Positions 8,315-16,973 of a stretch of DNA of 64,000 nucleotides are shown piece after piece. Position 1 is the first letter of the stretch. Every line of letters begins with the position of its first letter. The notes under the pieces were generated by a model that saw nothing but the letters and a program-made list of their open reading frames with translations, did not search any database and was not told the origin of the DNA. The stretch is from contig JAWKRG010000019.1 in assembly GCA_041389725.1 (NCBI GenBank), forward strand, positions 14,444 through 78,443, given 5' to 3'. A program made the position numbers and the translations under genes. This DNA is from Polyangiaceae bacterium (GTDB lineage Bacteria; Myxococcota_A; Polyangia; Polyangiales; Polyangiaceae).

Positions 8315-9244
8315 TCAGAGTCCGAAGCGCTCGCGGTTCTCCGCCAAGTACTGAACGTAATAGCCGGCATCCTCGAAGCCGGGCACTTCTCCCGCGTCCA
8401 CCGCCGCTTCCAAGGCGCGCTTGATGTCGCCAATCTTGCGCGAGGGCGGCAGGCCGAAGGCCTTCATGATCTCGTTGCCGATCCCCGTGGGCAAGGGCGG
8501 CTGCTTGGCATCCTCGGCGGCCAGCTGGGTGATGCGCTGGGCCAACTCGTCGATCATGGCAATGCCGCGGCGCTTTTTCTCGGGGCGCTTGGTGGTGATG
8601 TCGGCACGCGACAGGCACATCAAGTCTGCCAGGTAGGGGCCCATGTCCCGGGCGAAGCGGCGAACGGCGCTGTCCGTCCAAGACCCGTCATACTGACTGG
8701 CTCGCAGGTGGTGCAGCACCAAGAAGCGGATCTCGGCGCGGAGAGTCTCCTCGCGGGCAAACAGTTTCTCGCGCCGTTCCATCTTGTCGAACATGCGCGC
8801 ACCCACCTCCGCGTGCCCGAAGAAGTGCACTTCGCCGTTCGGCGAAATGGAACGCGTTCTCACCTTGCCGATGTCGTGGAAGAGTGCGGCCCAACGCACT
8901 TCTAGTTGCTCCGTGGCCTGGGTCACCACCTGCTTCGTATGCTTCCAGACGTCCTTATGGCGCCACTCGCCGTCGCCGAACCCCACCATTGCCTTCACTT
9001 CTGGCAGAAGAGCGTCGAGCATGCCGGTGGCTAGTAGCGAGTCGAGTCCGAGGTCCGCGTACTGCCCGAGCATGACGCGATCCAGCTGAGGTCGTACATC
9101 CTCGGCGTCGAGCAGAGCCAAGTCGTCCGGCGTGGCGACGACGATGGGCAGTGTGGTGATGCCGCGCTCCGCGCACTCCACGGATCGTTCCAGAGCGGCC
9201 ACCACTCGGTCGGCACTCGCGCGCTCACTGAAGGCTTGGGACAT
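8315..9244 (-). CDS. HD-domain phosphohydrolase, CCA-enzyme-like C-terminal half
   Basis: A 309-residue protein, start ATG at 9244 (the frame is open further upstream but without family-like sequence). Residues roughly 60-190 match the HD region of bacterial CCA-adding/poly(A) polymerase enzymes: 'LLATGMLDALLPEV', 'HKDVWKHTKQVV', then 'WAALFHDIGKVRTR' with the HD pair, 'FFGHAEVGARM', and a second His cluster 'FLVLHHLRAS'. The nucleotidyltransferase head with its GSxAR and DxD motifs is absent, so it should not add CCA. HD proteins of this kind are phosphodiesterases or phosphatases on nucleotide or RNA substrates. It lies 68 bases upstream of the cysteine-module lipoprotein gene on the same strand. 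Confidence 0.72.
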   Translation of the reverse strand: MSQAFSERASADRVVAALERSVECAERGITTLPIVVATPDDLALLDAEDVRPQLDRVMLGQYADLGLDSLLATGMLDALLPEVKAMVGFGDGEWRHKDVWKHTKQVVTQATEQLEVRWAALFHDIGKVRTRSISPNGEVHFFGHAEVGARMFDKMERREKLFAREETLRAEIRFLVLHHLRASQYDGSWTDSAVRRFARDMGPYLADLMCLSRADITTKRPEKKRRGIAMIDELAQRITQLAAEDAKQPPLPTGIGNEIMKAFGLPPSRKIGDIKRALEAAVDAGEVPGFEDAGYYVQYLAENRERFGL

Positions 9245-9280
9245 CGGAGGAGAAAGGGCCGCCCCCCGTGTCGAGACCGG

Positions 9281-9306
9281 CCCATGAGAACAGCCCATGA
9301 GAACAG
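9281..9306. repeat. 13-bp direct repeat, two copies
   Basis: Two perfect head-to-tail copies of CCCATGAGAACAG at 9281-9293 and 9294-9306, followed by a decayed CCCGTGG. They lie between the divergent HD-domain gene (start 9244) and the phosphatase lipoprotein gene (start 9443), so they could affect promoter spacing or be a neutral slippage duplication. Confidence 0.7.
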
Positions 9307-9442
9307 CCCGTGGGGTCAGAAGGAGCCGTGGAGGGTTGGGCGGGGCCGAGGCTCTTAGCACAGACGCGCTGCTCCTCCACCTGCGGAATTTCGCGAATCG
9401 TCCTCGCACTTCCGCCACGCCTGAGCCATTCTCGGGCTAGTG

Positions 9443-10417
9443 ATGCGGCACGTTGCTTTTTGGGGGCTCTCGCTCGTGGCGCTCGTGGCGGGCTGCCCAG
9501 GTACGAACTCGGACTTCAGCCAGCCCAAGGTGGATGCGGGTTCTCCCATCCCCGATTCGGCGGTGGAAACGGGCACAGGAACGCCCCAACCGCTGACCCT
9601 CGTCAACTGGAACGTGAAGAATCTGTACAACGACGTTCGCGACAGCCCAGAGGTGGCGCAGGCAGACGAGATCATTCTGAGCGCATCCCAGTATCAGGCG
9701 AAGCTGACCGGCATTGCCAAGGTGTTGAACGACTTGGATGCCGACGTGGTGGTGCTGCAAGAGGTCGAGAACGAGAACGTGGTTGCCGATCTGGCGAAGG
9801 CTGCCGGGCGATTTCCGCACACGCACATCACCAAGGGCAACGACCCGCGAGGCATCGACATCGCGTTGCTCAGCGATGTGCCGCTAGGGCCAGTGCTTTC
9901 TCACAAGGATGAGTTCTTCCAGTCCTCCACGGACCCTTCTCGCAACTTCAAGTTCGCTCGTGACGTGCTCGAGGCCCACTTGATCTTCAACACACGGCAC
10001 GTCGTATTGCTCGGCGTACATTGGAAGAGCGGCACGGATGCGGACAGCATGCTGAAGCGACTGGCCGAGGCCGAGCAGACGCGTCGCGTGGCGACCGAAG
10101 TCAAGTTCAACGATCCGAGCGCCATGGTCGTCACGCTAGGGGATTTCAACGACGTACCCGGGTCTCCACCTCTGGTGGCCCTGGCGGGCGCCGCGCCCAT
10201 GCCGCTGGAGAGCGCGACCGCCAACGTCCCGACGGGCGATCGTTGGAGCGTGACCTTCGGCAACAACCCGATGCTCTTCGATGACCAGATCTTGGACCCC
10301 GTGGCCTTGACGCTGACGGACCGGGTCTTCAATTCCTCAGTCGTCATCCTGCACAGCGGCGAGGTGGACGCCGTCGCGGACCACGATCCCGTGAAGGTCG
10401 TCTATCAGGTCAACTAG
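9443..10417 (+). CDS. endonuclease/exonuclease/phosphatase-family lipoprotein
   Basis: About 324 residues. The signal 'WGLSLVALVAGC' ends at a lipobox Cys. The mature part begins with 'LTLVNWNVKNLYND', the NxKN strand typical of the EEP (DNase I-like) fold, then 'DADVVVLQEVENENVV' with the catalytic-type Glu, 'GIDIALLSDVP', 'VVLLGVHWKSG' with the His, 'VVTLGDFNDVPGSPPL' (the DFNDxP signature) and a terminal 'VADHDPVKVVY' with the catalytic Asp-His. All key residues are present, so it is likely an active secreted phosphodiesterase or nuclease. GTG at 9440 directly precedes ATG 9443; neither has a clear ribosome binding site. Confidence 0.85.
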   Translation: MRHVAFWGLSLVALVAGCPGTNSDFSQPKVDAGSPIPDSAVETGTGTPQPLTLVNWNVKNLYNDVRDSPEVAQADEIILSASQYQAKLTGIAKVLNDLDADVVVLQEVENENVVADLAKAAGRFPHTHITKGNDPRGIDIALLSDVPLGPVLSHKDEFFQSSTDPSRNFKFARDVLEAHLIFNTRHVVLLGVHWKSGTDADSMLKRLAEAEQTRRVATEVKFNDPSAMVVTLGDFNDVPGSPPLVALAGAAPMPLESATANVPTGDRWSVTFGNNPMLFDDQILDPVALTLTDRVFNSSVVILHSGEVDAVADHDPVKVVYQVN

Positions 10418-10477
10418 GGGCACGCCCGCCGGCGAGGCACTGAACAGGTTCGCCCCGTATTCCGTCAATTCTACGGA

Positions 10478-13400
10478 ATGCCTCGGTTTTTGGCGGCGGT
10501 GCGGCGGGCGCGATACGCTTCTGGGATAGTGCCCTCTGCGCGCCCACTCCGCGCCTTCCGCGACTGGGGACGCCTCGTCGCCCGCCTGTTCTGCGCCGTT
10601 TTTGCGCTGATCGGAGCGCTGCCGCTCGCAGCTGGGGTTCTCACGCGAACGGACTGGGTGCTCGACTGGGCGTCGAGCGAGACCCGACGCGTCTTGGCCG
10701 AGCAGCTCGGCGTGGAAGCGCGCTACCGCGTCAGCATCGATCTCTGGCCGCTGGCGGTGGCGCTCAACGAGCTAGAGCTTCCGGCGAGCGACGGAGGCAC
10801 GCCGGTGCTGGCGGCCAAGCGCGTGGCCGTGCACCCGCGGATCTTCTCGCTTCTGGCGGGGCGTCTGGATGCCGGCGAAATCGAGATCGATGAGCCAGAC
10901 ATCCGCTTGGTGGTCGAGAACGGTGAGATCCGGAATCTGAAGTATCGCCTGCCCAAACGCGAAGGACCTGCTCCTGAGATGCAGCGAGCGCCCTTCTCGT
11001 CCCTCGGCATCACGGACGCGCGACTGTCCCTGCGCGTCGACAATGTGCGCGTCAACGCCTTCCCGGTGGACGTGGATATCTTCGCTGAAGGAGGCCCAAG
11101 CTTCGAGATCGCCGTGCGAGGTGGCGAGACGCAAGTGACGCGGGCTCGTCCAGTAACGGTGGAGGCGGCCCCGGGCGAGGCGTCCGTGTCGGAGAGCGTC
11201 GCCCCGCGCTCCATCACCTTCGACGCGATGGACGAAGACGTGATCTGCCGCACTGAGCTTCGTGCCCGCGCGGAGCCGGGTGCGCTCTTGCTGCGGCGGC
11301 TTTCGCTACTGGGACGCGCGGACGCGGACCCCAACGCGGGCACCACGCCCGAATGCGCCAAGTCGGGCGAAAGCGATCCTCTTCGCGTTGCCTTGCGGTT
11401 GTCGCAGGTGCGAGTCGAGTTCCGCAAAGGCGAGGTGCCGCTGATCGATGGCCACGTGGTCGCGCGCGCCCCCGCGGTGCTGGCCAATCGATTCGAAGGC
11501 GTGCCGCCGCTGTTTGGCTGGGCGGCGTTCGCTGGCGATCTTCGTTTCGACGGTCGCTACAAGCTGCCTGAGCTGCGCGGCAAGGTCAGGGGCGCGGGGC
11601 TCGGCCTGGATGTCTATCACCTGGCCAAGACGCTCAGCGCCGACGTGGAGGTGTCCCAGGACGTGATCCGCATCGCGCGCTTCGACACGGAGTTCGCGGA
11701 GGGCCGGATCTCGATCAAGAACTCGGAGATCCGCCCGATGGCCAAGGGCGTTCCCATGACCGTGGAGCGCCTAGACGGCACTGGCGTGACGTTCCCCGCG
11801 TTGATGCGTGACTTGGGCGTGACCGAGAACACCATCATCGGGTGGGACCTGGACAAGACCCACGTCTCGGGGTTTGGCGGCACCCTGCATCCACTGCGCC
11901 TGGACGGGAACCTCACCGCAGAAACGAAGAACTTCGAAGTCTACGATCGCTCTTACAAGAGCACCTCGAAGCGCCACATGATCGGGGTCCACAACGCCAG
12001 CGTTCGCGGAAAGGTCGGCGTGCGCCCGACGGCACTGCAGTTCTACGACATCCGTACCAGCTTCGGAAAGAGCGCCGTGCTTGCGCGCATGGTGAGCATT
12101 GGCTTCAAGAACGACATCCACTTGGACATCTCCAAGGGCTCCAAGATCGATCTGTCCGATGTCAGTCCCCTGGTCGACATTCCCTGGGCGGGTCAGGCCG
12201 AGCTCAACGTCACCATGAAGGGCAAGTCCGGCAATCCGCTGCTGACCGGAGACCTGGCCGTCGCAAAGCTCGAGTTCGGCGGATTCCCCATCGGTGACAT
12301 CAAGAGCGGCAAAGTGAAGTTCCAACCGCTGAAGGTGGATTTCACCGACGTGGTCGGCAAAAAGGGCAAGAGCGAGTTCCGCGTCCCGACGGCGCGGTTG
12401 AACTTCGACACGGATTCGGCGGTGCTGACGGATGCGCGAGTGGTCTCCGAGCGCTTCGACATTCGCGACTTCTTCGCGATGTTCCTGTTCGACAAGGATC
12501 CACGCTTCGACCCCATCATCGGGAGCGGCAAGGTGGATGCCACGGTTCACTACGACCTGGGCGGGAAGCGAGATCGCTGCGGCGGCGGTTTGCTCAAGGT
12601 CGCCGGGGATTTGGACTTCGGGCGCCTGGAGCTGTTCGAGGAGCGCTACGACGGGGGCAAAGCGGAGTTCGACTTCCGCTGGTTCGATCGCGACGCGAGC
12701 TACCAGGGCATCGAACTCGACGTTCCCAGCATCAAGCTGACCAAGGGACCGGGGGTGATCTTGGGTTCCTTCGCCATGCAGCCTGGCGCTCGCATCGCGG
12801 GGCATTTGGTTGCGACCGGCGTTCCCGTGTCACGCATCGAGGCCATGGGCCGACTGGCGCCGCTGGTCGACGCCACTGGCAGCGGCACCGCGGAGGTGTC
12901 CGGCACCATCGACGACATGGTCGTGCACTCGCAGGTACACGTGTCGCCGCTGCGGGTGGGTACCAAGACCTTGCCCTCGAGTGACGTGAGCGTCGTCCTC
13001 GAACCGAAGCGCCGCCCGGTGAAGGTCATCGGCAAGACCCGCTGCGGCGGCGCGATCACCCCGGCTTTCGATCGTGCGAAGTGGGAACAGGACGAGTCGA
13101 TGGGCACCTTCTACGTGTCCGGCAAGGCCCTTGGCGGTCAGGTACGCATGTCGAGGCTGGCCATCACCCGCCAGCGCCAGAAGCGACTGTCGGGTGCCCT
13201 GGACTTCGTCAAGCTGGACGTGGGCGGCCTGGCGGAACTTTCGCCAAGCGTGGCCCTGGCCCAATCGAAGCCCAGTGGCACCCTGAGTGGCAGCCTGGCC
13301 ATCGAGAAGATGGACATGGAGCGCGCGGCCGAGTCACGCATGAAGCTCGTGCTCTCCGAGCTGGCGCTGGAGCGCGGCGGTCTCCGAATGGAACTGCTGC

Positions 13401-14965
13401 GCGGTTCGAAACCGCTCGCCATGCGCGACGGCAAGTTGGAGATCCAGAACCTGGGCTTGGCCGTGATCTCCCCGCGGGGACAGCGTGGTGTGTTCGACGT
13501 GCGTGGCAGCGTTGCCGGGCTGAACAAGACCCCCACGGTTTCAGCAGAGCTCAGCCTGCGCCCCGTCGAGCTCGCCAGCTTCGTGTCGGACGTTCCACGC
13601 ATCGAACGCGCGAAGGGACGTTTGGCCGGCAAGCTGTCGGTCAGCGGTCCCATCCAGGGGTTGCGCTACCGCGGGGGCTTTCGCTTGCAGGACGGCGAGC
13701 TGGTCGTGCGCGGGTTGCCGTCGTCGGTCAGCAACCTGAACGTGGCGTTGGACGTGGATGGCGACGAACTCAGGCTGACCCGCGCTACGGCGCAGGTTGG
13801 CAACGGCAGTGTGTCGATCAGCGGCGCGGCGCCCCTGCGCGGCTTCGAACTCGGTGCGGCGCGGGCGGCCATCACCTTGCGCGAGTTGGCGCTTCCCTTG
13901 CAGTCGGGCATGCGCGCAACGGTGGACGGCAACCTGGTCGCAACCTGGCAACCGGGCTCTGACGCGGGACCGAATCGCACGCTGCCTCGGCTCACGGGCA
14001 ACGTCACGGTCCGCTCCTTCGAGTACACGCGCCCGATCACCATGACGGCGGACATCAATGCCCTGGGGCAACGTGGCAAGCGCACGGAGTTCGAGGCCTA
14101 CGACCCCAGTGACGACTACCTGGCACTGGATCTCACGATCCGCGCCACGCGCGCGCTCGCCATTCGCAACAACCTCGTGGATGCGGAGCTGTCCTTGGGT
14201 TCCAAGGGCCTGGAGCTTTCAGGGACCAATCAGCGTTTTGGACTGCGCGGCGAGGTTCAGGTGAAACCTGGCGGGCGCATTCGCCTGCGGCGCAGTGAGT
14301 TCGAGGTGCGATCGGGCACCGTGCGCTTCGACGACCGCACGCGGATTGCGCCGCAAGTGGACCTGCGTGCGACCACCGAGTACCGACGCTACTCCGACGC
14401 TTCGGGCGCCAAGGAGACGTCCGGGAGCACCGACGGCGCCAGCTCTGGCGGAGCAGCGGCGCAAGGCGGGCGCTGGCTCATCACCATGCACGCCTACGGT
14501 GACGCCGAGAATCTGCGCATCGACATGACGAGCGATCCGGCGCTGGCCCAGGACGACATCTTCTTGTTGCTCACGGTTGGCTTGACCCGCGCGGAGCTGG
14601 ACCAAGCTCAGAGCGCCAGCGTGGGTGAAAGCGTCGCCCTCGAGGCCCTGGGCACGCTGACGGGCGCCGACCGCGCCGTTTCCAAAGCGCTGCCGGTGAT
14701 CGACGAGTTTCGCTTCGGCAGCGCCTACTCTTCGCGCACGGGGCGCACCGAGCCCACTGTCACCATCGGCAAGCGGCTGGCGGAACGCATTCGCGCCAAC
14801 GTGACCAGCGGGCTGGCAGACTCCAGGGAGATTCGCTCGAACCTCGAGTGGCGTTTGAGCCCACGGGTGAGCGTCGAGGGGTCCTACGACAACGTCAACG
14901 ACATCTCCAGCTCGTCCTTGGGTAATCTCGGTGCCGACATCCGATGGCGACTCGAGTTCGAATAG
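10478..14965 (+). CDS. tamB: TamB-like translocation/assembly protein (DUF490)
   Basis: A 1495-residue protein, the length expected for TamB. An N-terminal membrane anchor (around residues 36-57, 'LFCAVFALIGALPLAAGV') is followed by an AsmA-like region with 'VDLWPLAVALNELELP'-type strands. A very long repetitive beta-taco body follows, and then the conserved C-terminal DUF490 domain, recognisable in 'GSVSISGAAPLRGFELG', 'GEVQVKPGGRIRLRRSEFEV', 'DPALAQDDIFLLLTVGLT' and the closing 'RWRLEFE'. TamB bridges the inner membrane to an Omp85 protein (TamA) and is linked to outer-membrane protein insertion and anterograde phospholipid transport. No TamA is encoded in the window. Start ATG 10478; GTG 10529 is an alternative. 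The last 22 bases overlap the next gene. Confidence 0.88.
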   Translation: MPRFLAAVRRARYASGIVPSARPLRAFRDWGRLVARLFCAVFALIGALPLAAGVLTRTDWVLDWASSETRRVLAEQLGVEARYRVSIDLWPLAVALNELELPASDGGTPVLAAKRVAVHPRIFSLLAGRLDAGEIEIDEPDIRLVVENGEIRNLKYRLPKREGPAPEMQRAPFSSLGITDARLSLRVDNVRVNAFPVDVDIFAEGGPSFEIAVRGGETQVTRARPVTVEAAPGEASVSESVAPRSITFDAMDEDVICRTELRARAEPGALLLRRLSLLGRADADPNAGTTPECAKSGESDPLRVALRLSQVRVEFRKGEVPLIDGHVVARAPAVLANRFEGVPPLFGWAAFAGDLRFDGRYKLPELRGKVRGAGLGLDVYHLAKTLSADVEVSQDVIRIARFDTEFAEGRISIKNSEIRPMAKGVPMTVERLDGTGVTFPALMRDLGVTENTIIGWDLDKTHVSGFGGTLHPLRLDGNLTAETKNFEVYDRSYKSTSKRHMIGVHNASVRGKVGVRPTALQFYDIRTSFGKSAVLARMVSIGFKNDIHLDISKGSKIDLSDVSPLVDIPWAGQAELNVTMKGKSGNPLLTGDLAVAKLEFGGFPIGDIKSGKVKFQPLKVDFTDVVGKKGKSEFRVPTARLNFDTDSAVLTDARVVSERFDIRDFFAMFLFDKDPRFDPIIGSGKVDATVHYDLGGKRDRCGGGLLKVAGDLDFGRLELFEERYDGGKAEFDFRWFDRDASYQGIELDVPSIKLTKGPGVILGSFAMQPGARIAGHLVATGVPVSRIEAMGRLAPLVDATGSGTAEVSGTIDDMVVHSQVHVSPLRVGTKTLPSSDVSVVLEPKRRPVKVIGKTRCGGAITPAFDRAKWEQDESMGTFYVSGKALGGQVRMSRLAITRQRQKRLSGALDFVKLDVGGLAELSPSVALAQSKPSGTLSGSLAIEKMDMERAAESRMKLVLSELALERGGLRMELLRGSKPLAMRDGKLEIQNLGLAVISPRGQRGVFDVRGSVAGLNKTPTVSAELSLRPVELASFVSDVPRIERAKGRLAGKLSVSGPIQGLRYRGGFRLQDGELVVRGLPSSVSNLNVALDVDGDELRLTRATAQVGNGSVSISGAAPLRGFELGAARAAITLRELALPLQSGMRATVDGNLVATWQPGSDAGPNRTLPRLTGNVTVRSFEYTRPITMTADINALGQRGKRTEFEAYDPSDDYLALDLTIRATRALAIRNNLVDAELSLGSKGLELSGTNQRFGLRGEVQVKPGGRIRLRRSEFEVRSGTVRFDDRTRIAPQVDLRATTEYRRYSDASGAKETSGSTDGASSGGAAAQGGRWLITMHAYGDAENLRIDMTSDPALAQDDIFLLLTVGLTRAELDQAQSASVGESVALEALGTLTGADRAVSKALPVIDEFRFGSAYSSRTGRTEPTVTIGKRLAERIRANVTSGLADSREIRSNLEWRLSPRVSVEGSYDNVNDISSSSLGNLGADIRWRLEFE

Positions 14966-16956
14966 TCACGCTGCTGGCGTTTGCCTCCTCTTCTTGGGGA
15001 GTCGTCGGTTGCGGAGACGGGGAGGAAGACCAACCGCGCGCGGCGCGCGCCAGCAGCGTCGTGCTCTACGGCGCGCGCGAGCAGACGGAGCTCACGCCCT
15101 TTCCCTCCAACCGCTACACACGAGCCGACGCCAGCACTGCCACCGGGCTTCGCGTGGACGTCACCCCACAAACCACCGCAGACGAAATGGTCACGGAGCT
15201 GGGTGGTACCTTCACGCAGCTGTCGACGCTGGACGGCTTTTCCACGACCGGCGGCGTCTTCTTCAAGCTCTCTGCGCCGATCGATGCGCGCGGCATCGAC
15301 CGGCTGCCTGACGCCGATCCGCCGGTGCTCGATCCGCCCGAGGATGCCGAGCGCTACACCCAGCCGGATGCGCCGTTCTTGTTGGTCAACGTCGACGATG
15401 CCTCTCCCGAGCAAGGGCAAGCCATGGGCATCGTGCCACGCTACTTCGAACAAGCGGCCGACGACTTCTACACGGCCGACGAGTTCACGGTCATCGCGCA
15501 GCCGGCGCGCCCGCTGCTACCCGCCACTCGTTACGTGCTGGTCGTCACGCAGGCGCTGCGCGCTCGGGACCAGACTGCGGTGGGAGCCGGTCGGGAGATG
15601 AGCGCAGCGTTGACGAGTGCGACGGACGACTACTCCGTGTCCCTGCGCGAGTCCGTCGCGTCGGCTGCGTCGGCGGTCGGCTTCGATCGCCGCGACGTGG
15701 TAGCGGCCACGGTGTTCACCACCGCCAGCACCGTGACGGACGTGGCGCGCATGGCAGAGGCGCGCCGCGCCGCGCCCGACCCGACGCTGGAACAGGCTTT
15801 CACGATCGAGACTCCCTACGCCGCGCCGGATCCGCGTGTGCGATTCGTCACCAAGTTCAGCGCACCCGAGTTTCGTCACGCGGACGGCAAGTGGCGCATC
15901 GCCAGCGGCGGCGCGCCCGAAGTGGCGAAGAGCACGAGCCTGGAGGCGTTCCTCGCGTTTTCCGATGCCACGCAGAGCGGACCGCGGCCCGTCGTGTTCT
16001 ACGCGCATGGTTTGGGCGGCGACAAGGATGGCTGCTGGGGCACGGCTCAGCGCCTGACGGAGCTGTCGGCGCGCGGCGTGGCGGTGATCGCCATCGACTC
16101 CCCGGAGCACGGATCGCGCAGCAGTTCCGAGACCAACTTGATCAGCAGCGTCTACGGCTTCTTCGGCATCGATCAGGAAACGAACGCCTTCGACATCGAA
16201 CGAGCTCGCGACAACTTTCGGCAGATGGCGGCAGATCAGCTGGAGCTAGTGCGTTTCACCAAGACCCTGGGCGCGCTCGATCTCTTGCCCTTGGACGCTG
16301 ACGGCCATCCTGCCCCGGATGGTGTGCCAGACCTGGATGTTTCGCGCTTCTACTACATCGGGCATTCCTTCGGCTCGGTCCAAGGCCCCAGCGTCTTCGC
16401 GCTTGCCCCGGAGATCGAGGCCGCGACCTGGAACGTAGGTGGCGCGGGCCTGATGATGCTGCTCAGAGACTCGAACCTGTTCAGCCTGGTGCTGAAGAGC
16501 TTCTCGCCGGCGACCACACCGTTTGGAGCCGTTGCGCGCTTCATGGCCGCAAGTCAGGCCGTGGTCGATCCCGGCGACCCCTTGAACTTCGCGCGCTACG
16601 CTGCCGGACCCCCTTTGATGGGGGTGAGTGCGAGCCCCGCGCGGGACGTGCTGCTGCAAGAGGTCGTCGACGACACCATCGTCCCCAACTCCACGAGTGA
16701 AGCGCTGGCGCGCGCGGTGGGGCTTTCGCTAGTGCATCCGGTCAAGGGTGGGTCCGGGCTGGCCGAGGCTGTCGCGCCGGTGAAGGCCAATCTGCCGTCG
16801 GGGGGCACCGGCGTGATTTGCCAGTTCGACCGAGCAGACGGAAAGGTCGCGGCGCACGGCGAACTCATCTTTTCCAGCGAGGCTCGTCAGCAGTACGTCG
16901 AGTTCTTCAAGTCCCACGTCGACACCGGCCACGCCACGGTAGTTGCACCGTACTAG
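14944..16956 (+). CDS. secreted alpha/beta hydrolase lipoprotein
   Basis: A 670-residue protein with a signal 'TLLAFASSSWGVVGC' and lipobox Cys around residue 23. The first 250 residues are a Thr/Asp-rich beta-sandwich-like region of the sort found N-terminal to bacterial virulence-factor lipases ('ELTPFPSNRYTRAD'). The hydrolase core has 'VVFYAHGLGGDKDG' (oxyanion loop), 'GVAVIAIDSPEHG', the nucleophile elbow 'YYIGHSFGSVQG' with GHSFG, and a late 'EVVDDTIVP' acid segment; the catalytic His may be in 'VAAHGEL'. Likely an outer-membrane-attached lipase or esterase. It starts inside the end of tamB, so the two are co-transcribed and coupled, hinting at a job in lipid homeostasis at the outer membrane. 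Confidence 0.8.
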   Translation: MATRVRIVTLLAFASSSWGVVGCGDGEEDQPRAARASSVVLYGAREQTELTPFPSNRYTRADASTATGLRVDVTPQTTADEMVTELGGTFTQLSTLDGFSTTGGVFFKLSAPIDARGIDRLPDADPPVLDPPEDAERYTQPDAPFLLVNVDDASPEQGQAMGIVPRYFEQAADDFYTADEFTVIAQPARPLLPATRYVLVVTQALRARDQTAVGAGREMSAALTSATDDYSVSLRESVASAASAVGFDRRDVVAATVFTTASTVTDVARMAEARRAAPDPTLEQAFTIETPYAAPDPRVRFVTKFSAPEFRHADGKWRIASGGAPEVAKSTSLEAFLAFSDATQSGPRPVVFYAHGLGGDKDGCWGTAQRLTELSARGVAVIAIDSPEHGSRSSSETNLISSVYGFFGIDQETNAFDIERARDNFRQMAADQLELVRFTKTLGALDLLPLDADGHPAPDGVPDLDVSRFYYIGHSFGSVQGPSVFALAPEIEAATWNVGGAGLMMLLRDSNLFSLVLKSFSPATTPFGAVARFMAASQAVVDPGDPLNFARYAAGPPLMGVSASPARDVLLQEVVDDTIVPNSTSEALARAVGLSLVHPVKGGSGLAEAVAPVKANLPSGGTGVICQFDRADGKVAAHGELIFSSEARQQYVEFFKSHVDTGHATVVAPY

Positions 16957-16973
16957 AGCGAACAGGAGCACGA

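Noticed and set aside
13081..13962. Long alternate-frame reading within tamB
   Set aside because: Gly/Arg/Ala-rich shadow of a GC-rich gene.
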